Shown here: positions 45,762-55,477 of the stretch, in pieces
How the letters are laid out: the number at the start of each line of letters is the position of its first letter
How positions within the stretch are numbered: position 1 is the first letter of the stretch
DNA from: Stenotrophomonas nematodicola
Lineage (GTDB): Bacteria > Pseudomonadota > Gammaproteobacteria > Xanthomonadales > Xanthomonadaceae
Direction: 5' to 3'
Assembly (NCBI RefSeq): GCF_009467805.1
Contig: NZ_WIAY01000004.1
Coordinates: 62,001 to 126,000 of the forward strand
Length of the DNA: 64,000 bases
Position numbers and translations under genes: made by a program
Notes under the pieces: generated by a model
Told to the model about the DNA's origin: nothing
What the model saw: only the letters and a program-made list of their open reading frames with translations
The model's database searches: none

Positions 45762-48586
45762 ATCCCAGTCTGCTCCTGCTGCTCGCCCTGCCCTTCCTGA
45801 TGGCCGTGGCGGTCGCTTCATTCCGACGCACCTCCCGCTCCACGGCCGCCTGGTTGGCCGCGGCCGCTCCATTGGGTGGGTTGGCGCTGCTGGCCACCCT
45901 GACCCCCGACATCCTGGGCGGCGGGGTCGTCCGCAGTTTCGGGCAGTGGCTGCCGCAGATCGGGCTGGCATTCTCGCTGCGGCTGGACGGCCTGGCGTGG
46001 ATGTTCGCCGGCCTGGTCCTGGCCATCGGCGCACTGGTGGTGATGTACGCCCACTACTACCTCAGCGCCCGCGACAGCGCCCACCGCTTCTACTGCTACC
46101 TGCTGCTGTTCATGGGCGCCATGCTGGGCATGGTGCTGTCGGGCAACCTGCTGCTGCTGATGGTGTTCTGGGAAATGACCAGCATCAGCTCGTTCCTGCT
46201 GATCGGCTTCTGGTCGCACCGCCAGGATGCCCGCGAGGGCGCGCGGATGGCGCTGGTGGTGACCGGCGGCGGCGGCCTGGCCCTGCTCGGCGGCGTGCTG
46301 CTGATCGGCCGCATCGTGGGCAGCTTCGAGCTGGACGCGGTGCTGGCCGCCGGCGATGCGATCCGCGCCAGTGCGCTGTATCCCTACGCCCTGTTCCTGG
46401 TGCTGGCGGGCATCTTCACCAAGAGCGCGCAGTTCCCGTTCCACTTCTGGCTGCCGCACGCGATGGCCGCACCGACGCCGGTGTCGGCCTACCTGCACTC
46501 GGCCACGATGGTCAAAGCCGGCGTGTTCCTGCTGGCACGGCTGCACCCGGCCCTGTCCGGCACCGACCTGTTCTTCTATACGGTCAGCGGCATCGGCGCG
46601 ATCACCCTGCTGATCGGCGCGTGGAATGCGATCTTCCAGCACGACCTGAAGGGCCTGCTGGCCTACTCGACGATCTCCCACCTGGGCCTGATCACGATGC
46701 TGTTCGGGCTCTCCGCCCCGATGGCGGTGGTCGCCGGCGTGTTCCACATCCTCAACCACGCCACCTTCAAGGCCTCGCTGTTCATGGCTGCCGGCATCAT
46801 CGACCACGAAACCGGCACGCGCGACATGCGCAAGCTCGGTGGGCTGCGTCGGCTGATGCCCTTCACCAGCGCGCTGGCGATCATCGCCTCGCTGGCAATG
46901 GCCGGCATTCCGCTGCTCAACGGCTTCCTGTCCAAGGAAATGCTGTTCGCCGAAGCGCTGACCACGGAGGGGCCGGAAGCGATGCGCATCGCCATGTCGG
47001 TCGCCGCCCTGCTGGCCGGCGTGTTCGGCGTGGCCTACAGCCTGCGCTTCGTGCACGACACCTTCTTCGGCAAGGGCCCGCACGATCTGGACCGCGTGCC
47101 GCACGAGCCGCCGCGCTGGATGAAGGTGCCTGTGGAGATTCTGGTGGTGGTGTGTGTGGCGGTCGGCGTCGCCCCCGCCATCACCATCGCACCGGTGCTG
47201 CATGCCGCCGCCTCGTCCATCCTCGGCCCGGCGATGCCGGCTTACAGCCTGTCGGTATGGCACGGCTTCAATCTGCCGCTGGCGATGAGCGCGGTTGGCG
47301 TGCTGGGCGGCATTGCCCTGTATTTCGGCCTGCGCCGCCTGATCAATCTGCATGCGGTGGTCACCCGCGCCACCGGCCGCAATCTGTTCCACAAACAGCT
47401 GGACCTGGTGTTCGGCTTCGCCCATCGGCTGACCCAGGCACTGGCCAACGGCAGCCTGCAGCGCATGCTGCTGGGGCTGGTGGTGGTGGCGATCATCGTC
47501 GCGGCGGCCCCGTTCGTGGCCACGCCGGTCTCGCCCAACTGGCCCTCGCCGCAGCCGCTGCCGCTGCTCGGCTGGGGGCTGTGGCTGGTGATGATGGCCT
47601 GCGCGTTCGGCGCGTTGTCCAAGTACCGCCAGCGCCTGCTGGCGGTGCTGCTGCTGGGTGGCGTGGGCCTGATCGTGTCGCTCACCTTCGTGTTCCTGTC
47701 CGCCCCCGACCTGGCCCTGACCCAGCTGCTGGTGGAGATGGTCACGCTGGTGCTGATGCTGCTGGGCATGAACTACCTGCCGGCGCAGTCGCCACGGGAG
47801 CGCTCGCGCTGGCGCAAGGGTCGAGACGTGCTGATCGCGGTGCTCGGTGGCGGCGGCCTGGCGGCGCTGGCCTATACGGCGATGACCCTGCCGCCCAATA
47901 CGATGGCCGGCGAGCTGCTCGCCCGCGCTCTGCCGGAAGCGTACGGCCAGAATGTGGTCAACGTGATCCTGGTGGACTTCCGCGGTTTCGATACCTTCGG
48001 CGAGATCACCGTGTTCGGCATCGCTGCGCTGGTGGTGCACGCGATGCTGCGGCGTTCGCGGATGGCCCCGGAGCAGATCATGCCCGGGCCGCCGATGAAA
48101 CTGCCGGTGCCGGCCGATCTGGCCCAGATCATGTTCCCGCTGACCATGACCGTCTCAATCTTCCTGTTCCTGCGCGGCCACAACGCGCCGGGGGGCGGCT
48201 TCATCGCCGGCCTGGTGCTGGCCGTGCCGCTGCTGATCCAGTACGTGATCCAGGGCACCGCGTCGGTGGAATCGCGCTTCGGCTTCGACTACATCCGCTG
48301 CATCGGTGCCGGCCTGCTGATCGCCATCATCAGCGGCAGCGCGTCGATGCTGTTCGGCGTGCCGTTCCTGACCAGCGGCCACCTGGACCTGCACCTCCCG
48401 CTGATCGGCGAGGTGCCGCTGGCCAGCGCGATCGGGTTCGATACCGGCGTGTACCTGGTGGTGTTCGGCGGGGCGATGCTGATGCTGTCGATGATGGGCA
48501 CCATCAAGCCGTCACGCACCCGCAGCGCCCGCAAGGGCGAGATCGATCCCAACCGTCGTTCGGCAAAAACCGGGGAGATGCACTGA
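45758..48586 (+). CDS. mrpA: Mrp Na+/H+ antiporter subunit A with fused B domain
   Basis: A 942-residue inner-membrane protein. Residues 1 to about 480 are the NuoL/antiporter-like part (MVFWEMTSISSFLLIGFWSH, then the HSATMVKAGVFLLARLHPAL segment with its key Lys). Residues 560-750 are the MrpA C-terminal domain, and about 770-930 the MrpB domain (SIFLFLRGHNAPGGGFIAGL). The fused A/B form is the group 2 (Pha/Sha type) operon. The complex exchanges Na+ or K+ for protons and protects against alkali and salt. The ATG has a weak ribosome site; coupling to a small ORF is possible. Confidence 0.92.
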   Translation: MNPSLLLLLALPFLMAVAVASFRRTSRSTAAWLAAAAPLGGLALLATLTPDILGGGVVRSFGQWLPQIGLAFSLRLDGLAWMFAGLVLAIGALVVMYAHYYLSARDSAHRFYCYLLLFMGAMLGMVLSGNLLLLMVFWEMTSISSFLLIGFWSHRQDAREGARMALVVTGGGGLALLGGVLLIGRIVGSFELDAVLAAGDAIRASALYPYALFLVLAGIFTKSAQFPFHFWLPHAMAAPTPVSAYLHSATMVKAGVFLLARLHPALSGTDLFFYTVSGIGAITLLIGAWNAIFQHDLKGLLAYSTISHLGLITMLFGLSAPMAVVAGVFHILNHATFKASLFMAAGIIDHETGTRDMRKLGGLRRLMPFTSALAIIASLAMAGIPLLNGFLSKEMLFAEALTTEGPEAMRIAMSVAALLAGVFGVAYSLRFVHDTFFGKGPHDLDRVPHEPPRWMKVPVEILVVVCVAVGVAPAITIAPVLHAAASSILGPAMPAYSLSVWHGFNLPLAMSAVGVLGGIALYFGLRRLINLHAVVTRATGRNLFHKQLDLVFGFAHRLTQALANGSLQRMLLGLVVVAIIVAAAPFVATPVSPNWPSPQPLPLLGWGLWLVMMACAFGALSKYRQRLLAVLLLGGVGLIVSLTFVFLSAPDLALTQLLVEMVTLVLMLLGMNYLPAQSPRERSRWRKGRDVLIAVLGGGGLAALAYTAMTLPPNTMAGELLARALPEAYGQNVVNVILVDFRGFDTFGEITVFGIAALVVHAMLRRSRMAPEQIMPGPPMKLPVPADLAQIMFPLTMTVSIFLFLRGHNAPGGGFIAGLVLAVPLLIQYVIQGTASVESRFGFDYIRCIGAGLLIAIISGSASMLFGVPFLTSGHLDLHLPLIGEVPLASAIGFDTGVYLVVFGGAMLMLSMMGTIKPSRTRSARKGEIDPNRRSAKTGEMH

Positions 48587-48975
48587 TGGAACTGGCCCTG
48601 GCAAGCGCGATCGGTGTGTTGGCCGCGATCGGCATTTACCTGCTGCTGCGTGCGCGCAGCTTCGACGTCATCCTCGGCATGACCTTCCTCTCCTACGCCA
48701 CCAACCTGCTGATCTTCGCCGGTGGACGCCTGGTCACGGGCAAGGCGCCGGTGCTGCGCGAGGGCATCGACAGCGATCTGGGCAACTACACCGATCCGCT
48801 GCCGCAGGCGCTGGTGTTGACCGCGATCGTGATCGCCTTCGCGATGACCGCCGTCAGCATCGTGCTGGCCATGCGCAGCCGCAGCGACAACCATAGCGAC
48901 CACGTCGATGCGCACGAAGACGACGCCGACAGCGGGCCGACCGATACCGCGTCTGGCCGGGAGGGTGACGCATGA
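48586..48975 (+). CDS. mrpC: Mrp antiporter subunit C
   Basis: A 129-residue NuoK-like subunit with three helices (3-20, 28-46, 75-98); FDVILGMTFLSYATNLLIF contains the conserved helix 2. The C-terminal tail is acidic and His-rich (NHSDHVDAHEDDADSGP), longer than usual. Its ATG overlaps the mrpA stop (TGATG). Confidence 0.92.
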   Translation: MELALASAIGVLAAIGIYLLLRARSFDVILGMTFLSYATNLLIFAGGRLVTGKAPVLREGIDSDLGNYTDPLPQALVLTAIVIAFAMTAVSIVLAMRSRSDNHSDHVDAHEDDADSGPTDTASGREGDA

Positions 48976-50507
48976 ACCATGCGGTGATCCTGCCGATCCT
49001 GATTCCCCTGTTCGGCGCGGCCTGCTCGCTGTTCGTGGAGCACCGCCGCTTCGGGCCCAAGGTCCAGCGCAGCGTGGCATGGATCACGCTGACGGCACTG
49101 GCAGCGGCGGTCGCACTGCTGTTCGCACAGACCGCCGATGGCAGCATCGCGGTGTACCTGCTCGGCGACTGGCCCTCACGGCTGGGTATCGCGCTGGTCG
49201 CCGACCGCCTGTCGGCGTGGATGCTGGTCACCACACTGCTGCTGGCCATTCCCTGCCTGATGCACGCCTGCTCGGGCTGGGACCGTCGCGCGCCGCACTT
49301 CCACGCGCTGTTCCAGTTCCAGCTGGTCGGCCTCAACGGCGCCTTCCTGACCGGCGACATCTTCAATCTGTTCGTGTTTTTCGAGGTGATGCTGATCGCC
49401 TCGTACGGCCTGCTGCTCAGTGGCGGGCGCGGCCTGCGCATGCGCATCGGCCTGCACTATGTGGTGTTCAACGTCACCGCCTCGACCCTGTTCCTGATCG
49501 CGCTGGGCCTGCTGTACGCCTCGCTCGGCTCGCTCAACATGGCCGAGCTGTCCCAGCGCATCGCCGAGGTGCCCCCTTCGCACCTGCTGCTGGTCAAGGC
49601 CACGATGGGCCTGCTGCTGCTGGTGTTCTGCAGCAAGGCCGCACTGATGCCGCTGTACCTGTGGCTGCCCGAGGCCTATGCGCGCGCGCCGGCCGCAGTG
49701 GCGGCGCTGTTCGCGATCATGACCAAGGTTGGGCTGTATGCGGTGCTGCGGGTGAGCACGCTGTGGTTCGGCGACGATGCCGGCGCGATGGCCGGCTACG
49801 GCAGCGACTGGCTGCTGTGGGCCGGCGTGGCCACCCTGGTCCTCGGCGGACTGGGCGTGATGGCAGCGGCACGATTGCGGGTGCTGGTCTCCTACCTGGT
49901 GGTGGTGTCGGCGGCCACGCTGTTCATCGCCTTCGCCGTGCGCACGCCGCAGGTGCTGTCGGCCGGGTTGTACTACCTGCCGCACAGCACCTTCGTCGCC
50001 GCAGCACTGTTCCTGGTGGCGGACCTGATCCGACGCCGTCGAGGCGGCGCCAGCGACCGCAAGGAGATCATCGCGCCAATGCCGGGCAAGCAGACCCCGG
50101 CGGTGCTGTTCCTGATCGGCGCGGTGGCCGTGGCCGGCCTGCCGCCACTGTCCGGCTTCCTGGCCAAGGCCGCGCTGCTGGCCGGCATGCCCCCCGCCTA
50201 CACCGGCGTGGTGTGGACGGCAGTGCTGGGCAGCAGCCTGATGGTGATCGTCGGTCTGACCCGCGCCGGTATCCGCCTGTTCTGGCGCGTGCCGGCAGCC
50301 GAGGACGGCGCGCCGCCCGCGCGCAAGGCGCCCACCCGTACCGTCGAACTCATCGCCGCGGCCCTGCTGTTGAGCTACGGCATCGCGATGAGCCTGTTCG
50401 CCGGCCCGCTGATGCAGCACACCGACGCGATGGCGACCCAACTGCTTCAGCCGCAGGAGTATGTGAACGGCCTGCGCGCGACCCCGCCGGAGATCCGCCA
50501 GCCATGA
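48972..50507 (+). CDS. mrpD: Mrp antiporter subunit D
   Basis: A 511-residue NuoM/N-like proton-translocating subunit. It has the conserved FQFQLVGLNGAFLTGDIFNL segment with the essential Glu in VFFEVMLIASYGLL, and the Lys-containing SKAALMPLYLWLPEAYARAP. It overlaps mrpC by four bases (ATGA). Confidence 0.94.
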   Translation: MNHAVILPILIPLFGAACSLFVEHRRFGPKVQRSVAWITLTALAAAVALLFAQTADGSIAVYLLGDWPSRLGIALVADRLSAWMLVTTLLLAIPCLMHACSGWDRRAPHFHALFQFQLVGLNGAFLTGDIFNLFVFFEVMLIASYGLLLSGGRGLRMRIGLHYVVFNVTASTLFLIALGLLYASLGSLNMAELSQRIAEVPPSHLLLVKATMGLLLLVFCSKAALMPLYLWLPEAYARAPAAVAALFAIMTKVGLYAVLRVSTLWFGDDAGAMAGYGSDWLLWAGVATLVLGGLGVMAAARLRVLVSYLVVVSAATLFIAFAVRTPQVLSAGLYYLPHSTFVAAALFLVADLIRRRRGGASDRKEIIAPMPGKQTPAVLFLIGAVAVAGLPPLSGFLAKAALLAGMPPAYTGVVWTAVLGSSLMVIVGLTRAGIRLFWRVPAAEDGAPPARKAPTRTVELIAAALLLSYGIAMSLFAGPLMQHTDAMATQLLQPQEYVNGLRATPPEIRQP

Positions 50508-51010
50508 GCGCCCGTCCTTCGCTGTACAAGCGCGTGCTGCCCTCGCCCTCGCTGAGCATGATGGTGGTGGCGTTCTGGCTGCTGATGTCCGACAGCTTCA
50601 CCGTGGGCCAGTTCGTGCTCGGCATGTTCCTGGGTCTGGTGGTGCCGCTGTTCGCGGCGCGGCTGGACCGCGAGTTCGCCCGCATCGGGTCGCTGCGGCC
50701 GCTGCCAAAGCTGGTGATGGTGACCCTGTGGGACATCCTGGTCTCCAACATCCGCGTGGCGATCCAGGTGCTGGGGCCGGAGCGACGCATCCACCCCGGC
50801 TTCATCTGGCTGCCGCTGGACATCGCCAACATCCACGGCATCGCCGCGCTGACCAGCATGATCACGCTGACCCCCGGCACCGTCTCGGCCGCGCTGTCGG
50901 ACGACCGCCGCTACCTGCTGGTGCATGTACTGCACCTGGACGACCCGGACGCGCTGATCCGGCAGATCAAGACCCGCTACGAAGCCCCGCTGATGGAGAT
51001 TTTCCCATGA
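50504..51010 (+). CDS. mrpE: Mrp antiporter subunit E
   Basis: A 168-residue subunit with two N-terminal helices (20-50) and a soluble C-terminal half containing NIRVAIQVLGPERRIHPGFI and TSMITLTPGTVSAALSDDRR. Subunit E stabilises the complex. It overlaps mrpD by four bases. Confidence 0.92.
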   Translation: MSARPSLYKRVLPSPSLSMMVVAFWLLMSDSFTVGQFVLGMFLGLVVPLFAARLDREFARIGSLRPLPKLVMVTLWDILVSNIRVAIQVLGPERRIHPGFIWLPLDIANIHGIAALTSMITLTPGTVSAALSDDRRYLLVHVLHLDDPDALIRQIKTRYEAPLMEIFP

Positions 51011-51291
51011 CCGGATACATGTTCATCCAGACCACGATGGTGGTGTGCATGCACGTGGTCGGCGTGGCCATGCTGCTGGCCACCTGGCGCCTGCTGCGCG
51101 GCCCGACCGTGCCTGATCGCATCCTCGCGCTGGACACCCTGTCGGTGACGGCGATCGCCGAGCTGATGCTGTTCGGCATGTACCTCAATTCGGCGGTGTA
51201 CTTCGAAGCGGCGCTGATCATTGCCATGCTCGGGTTCGGCAGCACGGTGGTGCTGAGCAAGTTCGTGCTGCGCCGGGACATCGTCGAATGA
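51007..51291 (+). CDS. mrpF: Mrp antiporter subunit F
   Basis: A 94-residue, three-helix subunit with the family motif LLRGPTVPDRILALDTLSV; the Asp/Arg pair is important for sodium transport in other species. It overlaps mrpE by four bases. Confidence 0.93.
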   Translation: MTGYMFIQTTMVVCMHVVGVAMLLATWRLLRGPTVPDRILALDTLSVTAIAELMLFGMYLNSAVYFEAALIIAMLGFGSTVVLSKFVLRRDIVE

Positions 51292-51665
51292 TCACCTTCA
51301 TCCAGATCGTGCTGTCGCTCCTGCTGCTGTTCGGCTGCTTCTTCATCCTGGTCGGCGCGCTGGGCCTGGTGAAACTGTCGAGTTTCTTCAAGCGTCTGCA
51401 TGCCCCCACCAAGGCCAGCACGCTGGGCGTGGGCTGCGTGCTGGTCGGTTCGGTGTGTTACCACATCTTCCTTGGCGAAGACCCGCAGCCGCGCGAGCTG
51501 CTGATCACCGTGTTCCTGTTCATCACCGCGCCGATCAGCGCACACATGATGGCCAAGGCCGCGTTGTCGCTGATGATGGAAAAGCGCCCCACTCTGCCGG
51601 GCGATGAAACGGCCAAGGAAGAAGCGCTGCCGCCGCCGGAACCACGCCGCGACGAGACCCCCTGA
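51288..51665 (+). CDS. mrpG: Mrp antiporter subunit G
   Basis: A 125-residue, three-helix subunit: FILVGALGLVKLSSFFKRLH followed by APTKASTLGVGCVLVGS is the family core, and the last 35 residues are a hydrophilic Pro/Glu-rich tail. It overlaps mrpF by four bases and ends the operon. Every junction from mrpC to mrpG overlaps, so the subunits are made in fixed ratio. Confidence 0.93.
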   Translation: MITFIQIVLSLLLLFGCFFILVGALGLVKLSSFFKRLHAPTKASTLGVGCVLVGSVCYHIFLGEDPQPRELLITVFLFITAPISAHMMAKAALSLMMEKRPTLPGDETAKEEALPPPEPRRDETP

Positions 51666-51697
51666 CACCGCAGTGAAAGGGCCGTGGCCGCGCGCTG

Positions 51698-52654
51698 TCA
51701 GCCCGCGGTGGCCAGGGCCAGCTCCAACGCGACCCAGCCCAGGAACGCCACCAGCAGCACGCCGCCTTCGCGGCGGCTGATGGTCAGGTCGCCGCGCAGC
51801 ATCGGGTACAGCACCAGCACGAAGGCGATCGCCGCCGGCAGCTCCAGCTTCACGAACGACTCGGGCAGTGCCAGTGGTCGCAGCGCGGCCATGCCGCCCA
51901 CCACCACCAGCAGGTTGAACAGGCTCGAGCCGATGACGTGGCCCAGCACCATGTCGCCCTGCCCGCGGCGCGCGGCCGCAATGGCGGCGGCAACTTCCGG
52001 CAGCGCGGTGCCGATGGCGACCGGCAGCAGGCCAACCAGCAACGGCGACCAGCCCAGGCCCGCGCCGAACACCGGCGCCGCCTGCACGATCCAGCGCGCG
52101 CCGTAGTACAGGCAGACCACCGCGAACACCACGCGCAGCACGTTGAGAAACAGGCCGGTACGGGTCATCGCGTAGCCGGCAATCGCCTCGCGGACAGGCT
52201 CGGACTCGTGCGGCGCGCGGCGCAGCACAAATACCAGCACCGCCACGAAGCCCAGCAGCAGCACCGCGCCTTCCCAGCGTGCGATCACGCCATCCAGCCC
52301 GAACACGATCAGGGCCAGGCTGGAGACCGCCAGCAGCACCAGCAGCGGCGAGAGCAGCCGTGCACGCACCAGCAGCGGCGCCGCGAGGGCGGCCATGCCC
52401 AGGGTCAGGCCGACGTTGACGATGTTGCTGCCCACGGCGTTGCCCAGCGCCAGCGCCTCGGCACCGACCACGAACGCGCGTGCGTTGACCACCAGTTCGG
52501 GCAGCGAGGTGCCGAAGGCGACCAGCAGCAACCCGGCCACGAACGGCGAGGCGCCGAAGCGCTGCGCCAGCCCGGAGGCCGCCTTGACGATCGAATCGCC
52601 GCCCAGCGCGAGCAGCACCAGACCCAGTACGAACCATGTGGCAGCAGCGATCAT
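51698..52654 (-). CDS. Calcium/sodium:proton exchanger (CaCA family, YrbG-like)
   Basis: A 318-residue, ten-helix exchanger with the two inverted alpha-repeats: GLLLVAFGTSLPELVVNARA followed by GNAVGSNIVNVGL, and VGLLPVAIGTALPEVAAAIA followed by GHVIGSSLFNLLVV. These hold the cation-binding acidic and Asn/Ser residues. It probably exports Ca2+ or Na+. It converges on the Mrp operon. Confidence 0.92.
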   Translation of the reverse strand: MIAAATWFVLGLVLLALGGDSIVKAASGLAQRFGASPFVAGLLLVAFGTSLPELVVNARAFVVGAEALALGNAVGSNIVNVGLTLGMAALAAPLLVRARLLSPLLVLLAVSSLALIVFGLDGVIARWEGAVLLLGFVAVLVFVLRRAPHESEPVREAIAGYAMTRTGLFLNVLRVVFAVVCLYYGARWIVQAAPVFGAGLGWSPLLVGLLPVAIGTALPEVAAAIAAARRGQGDMVLGHVIGSSLFNLLVVVGGMAALRPLALPESFVKLELPAAIAFVLVLYPMLRGDLTISRREGGVLLVAFLGWVALELALATAG

Positions 52655-52705
52655 CGGTAAATCCCCCGGTGGCAGGCGTGGGCCGATTCTAGAGCCACGG
52701 CGGGC

Positions 52706-53272
52706 CTACAGGCAGCCTTCCACGTAATCGACCTGCGGCGGCAGCCCCACCCGCCAGTCGGTGACGGTGCCGTTGCGGTCGATTTCGAAGTTGATCAGCG
52801 CGCCGCCCTCGGTGGCCGGGCGCACGCGCAGGTTGTGGCCCTGCTCGTCGTACTTGTGCGGGGTGACGTCGCCGCGGTCCGGATAGAGCGTCTGCAGCTC
52901 GCCCAGCGACATCCCGACTTTGCCACCCCCCGGAGCGACGATGCGGTCGTTGTGCACGTCGTAGCGGACCAGGCGCCGGCCCTCGATCATGAACACCACG
53001 TCGTCGGCCTGCGCGCCCTGTGGCCGCAGCGAGTGGCAGTAGTCATCGGGGACCGCGCCGTCCAGGGGTTCCTTCCAGGCCGTACGCACCTGGTCCAGCG
53101 TGCTGTCCAGGCTCACCGGGCCATAGCCGTCAAGGCGCGCCGGCCCGGCCGCGGGGGCAGGCACGGCCGCCGGTGCAGCGATGGGGCTGGTGGGGGTGGA
53201 ATCCGCGGTTCGCCCGCAGGCCCCCACGGCCAGTACCAGGCCCAGGGCCAGAACGCTTCCCAGCTGCTTCAT
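52706..53272 (-). CDS. Lipoprotein of unknown function
   Basis: A 188-residue exported lipoprotein (MKQLGSVLALGLVLAVGACG, lipobox Cys19), then a Pro/Ala-rich linker (about 22-45) and a small domain (50-188) with GYGPVSLDSTLDQVRTAW and VGMSLGELQTLYPDRGDV; both look like the two halves of a duplicated beta-alpha repeat. Cys80 and Cys187 could form a disulfide. No named family recognised. Confidence 0.72.
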   Translation of the reverse strand: MKQLGSVLALGLVLAVGACGRTADSTPTSPIAAPAAVPAPAAGPARLDGYGPVSLDSTLDQVRTAWKEPLDGAVPDDYCHSLRPQGAQADDVVFMIEGRRLVRYDVHNDRIVAPGGGKVGMSLGELQTLYPDRGDVTPHKYDEQGHNLRVRPATEGGALINFEIDRNGTVTDWRVGLPPQVDYVEGCL

Positions 53273-53405
53273 GCGGTGTCCTCCGGTCGATGTCGGGCAG
53301 CCTAGCGCGATCGCCGTGCAGTGGCTGCATGCGGGCGCAGGGCTGTCATCGCCGTTTCACCTGCCGCGTTCAGGCTCGGCCTGCACCGCATCGACCCCCT
53401 CGCCC

Positions 53406-53927
53406 ATGCAACCGCGCAAGACCGACCTCGCCCGCACCGCTCTGCAGGCCCACCGTGCGCCCCTGGACATGCGCCAGCGCCGCCTGCTGATCCTGTGCGA
53501 CGGCCAGCGCGACCTGCCGCAGCTGACCGCCCTGGTCGGCGCAGAGGCAGCGGCGATGGTGATCCAGCTGATCCAAGCCGGGTACCTGGTCTCCACACCT
53601 GCGGCGGCTGCACCGGTGCCGGCTTCCACCAACGCCGCGCCGCGCGGCACCGGGGCGGCAGCCCCGGTCGAGCGCCGTCGCTCGCTGGTGGCCGCGCGCA
53701 TCTATCTGCTCGGCATTCTGGAACTGCAGCGTCATCCACGCGCTGCAGCGCTGTTCCACGCCCTGCAGCAGGCACGCAGCGATGAAGGCGTGATCGAGGG
53801 GCTGCACGGCGCTCTTCAGGCGCTACCGGCACTGACCTCGCCCGGCTACGCCGAACGGGTGCGGCAGCGCCTGCTGGAAGTACTGCCGGCGGCGCACGCG
53901 GGCGGCTTCGAGCACAGTCTGGCGTAA
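53406..53927 (+). CDS. Unknown protein, winged-helix-like N-terminus
   Basis: A 173-residue cytoplasmic protein. Residues 15-65 (MRQRRLLILCDGQRDLPQLT, QLIQAGYLVS) have the helix pattern of a small winged-helix unit; then a low-complexity Ala/Pro linker (65-95) and a helical C-terminal part (100-173) rich in Leu/Ala. I do not recognise a named family. The ATG at 53406 fits a start just after the divergent lipoprotein gene's promoter region, but its ribosome site is poor. Confidence 0.55.
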   Translation: MQPRKTDLARTALQAHRAPLDMRQRRLLILCDGQRDLPQLTALVGAEAAAMVIQLIQAGYLVSTPAAAAPVPASTNAAPRGTGAAAPVERRRSLVAARIYLLGILELQRHPRAAALFHALQQARSDEGVIEGLHGALQALPALTSPGYAERVRQRLLEVLPAAHAGGFEHSLA

Positions 53928-54040
53928 CCCCGCGATGCCGTCGCGGAAGGCGAGAAACGCTAGGAACGCATGACCGTCGCCTGCGCGGCGCGGGCTTCAT
54001 TGGGCCTCCACGCCGTACACCGGCGTGGAGGCGCGTGCGG

Positions 54041-55345
54041 TTACTGCCGGGGGAAGTTGGCCTTCAACCCCTGCCAGCAGTGCTGATAGTCGCGCTGCCG
54101 GTGCGCAGCGTCCATTGCCTGCGCGGTGGGGCGGATCACCCCACGGGTCTCGAACATGAAGGCCATCGTGTCCTTGATCACGTCCGGCCTGCTCAGGTCC
54201 GCTGCCGAGGCCTTGTCGAAGGTGGCCGCATCCGGGCCGTGGCCGCTCATGCAGTTGTGCAGCGATGCACCACCCGGCACGAAGCCTTCGGCCTTGGCAT
54301 CGTAGGCACCGTGGATCAGGCCCATGAATTCACTGGCGATGTTGCGGTGGAACCACGGCGGGCGGAAGGTGTCCTGGGCCACCAGCCAGCGCGGCGGGAA
54401 GATCGCGAAGTCCATGTTGCTGGTCCCGGGCGTGTCGCTGGGCGAATGCAGCACCAGGAAGATCGACGGGTCCGGATGGTCATGGCTGATCGAACCGATC
54501 GTGTTGAAGCGGCGCAGGTCGTAGCGGTACGGGGCGTAGTTGCCGTGCCAGGCGACCACATCCAGCGGCGAATGATCGATGTCCGCGCGCCACAGCTGTC
54601 CGCCGAACTTGGCGATCAGCTCGAACGCCCCGTCGATGTCTTCAAAGGCGGCATGCGGAGTTTCAAAATCGCGCGGGTTGGCCAGGCCGTTGGAACCGAT
54701 CGGCCCCAGGTCGGGCAGCTTCAGCAGCGCGCCGAAGTTCTCGCAGATATAGCCGCGTGCCTGCCCGTCGGGCAGCTCGACCCGGAAGCGGACGCCGCGC
54801 GGCATCACCGCGATCTGCTGCGGCTCGATCTCGATCACGCCCAGTTCGGTGAGCAGGCGCAGGCGGCCGAGCTCCGGCACGATCAGCAGCTCGCCGTCGG
54901 CGTTGTAGAAGTAGCGGCCCTGCATGTCCGCATTGGCCGCGTACAGGTGGATGCCCACGCCGTGATGCGCATCCGGCGCGCCGTTGCCCCCCATCGTGTA
55001 CAGGCCGTCGATGAAGTCGGTGGGCGTGGTCGGCAGCGGCAGCGGGTTCCAGCGCAGCTGGTTGGGCGAGACCGCACCGTGGGCGAAGTCGCTGTGCAGA
55101 TGCGGTTGTGCGTAGGCGGTGAACTCGCCGTGGGTCACCGCCGGGCGGATCCGGTAGACCCAGCTGCGACGGTTGCTGCCACGGGGCGCGGTAAAGGCCG
55201 TACCGGACAACTGCTCGGCATACAGCCCGTGCGCGACCCGCTGCGGCGAGTTGCGCCCGACCGGCAAGGCGCCGGGTACCGCTTCGCTGGCGAACTCGTT
55301 GCCGAAGCCGGTCTGGTAGCCGCGTGATGCGATGGAGGTGGACAT
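54041..55345 (-). CDS. hmgA: Homogentisate 1,2-dioxygenase
   Basis: A 434-residue Fe(II) ring-cleaving enzyme of tyrosine and phenylalanine breakdown; it opens homogentisate to maleylacetoacetate. It begins [20 protein letters not shown] and carries the iron ligands in the C-terminal cupin ([15 protein letters not shown]). The ATG at 55345 is the family start. hppD, which makes its substrate, lies upstream with 132 bases between. maiA and fahA, which finish the pathway, are not here. Confidence 0.96.
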   Translation of the reverse strand: MSTSIASRGYQTGFGNEFASEAVPGALPVGRNSPQRVAHGLYAEQLSGTAFTAPRGSNRRSWVYRIRPAVTHGEFTAYAQPHLHSDFAHGAVSPNQLRWNPLPLPTTPTDFIDGLYTMGGNGAPDAHHGVGIHLYAANADMQGRYFYNADGELLIVPELGRLRLLTELGVIEIEPQQIAVMPRGVRFRVELPDGQARGYICENFGALLKLPDLGPIGSNGLANPRDFETPHAAFEDIDGAFELIAKFGGQLWRADIDHSPLDVVAWHGNYAPYRYDLRRFNTIGSISHDHPDPSIFLVLHSPSDTPGTSNMDFAIFPPRWLVAQDTFRPPWFHRNIASEFMGLIHGAYDAKAEGFVPGGASLHNCMSGHGPDAATFDKASAADLSRPDVIKDTMAFMFETRGVIRPTAQAMDAAHRQRDYQHCWQGLKANFPRQ

Positions 55346-55477
55346 GGTCGGGCTCTCATGGTGCCGGGCGGCTCCCGGCGGTATGTTCATTCGTGCACGT
55401 CGGCAGCCCGGCGCGTTGCGACGCGCTCGGCTGCCCGGTGCGGCGGCGGGGGGGCGACCGGGTCGCCCCGTGCCACG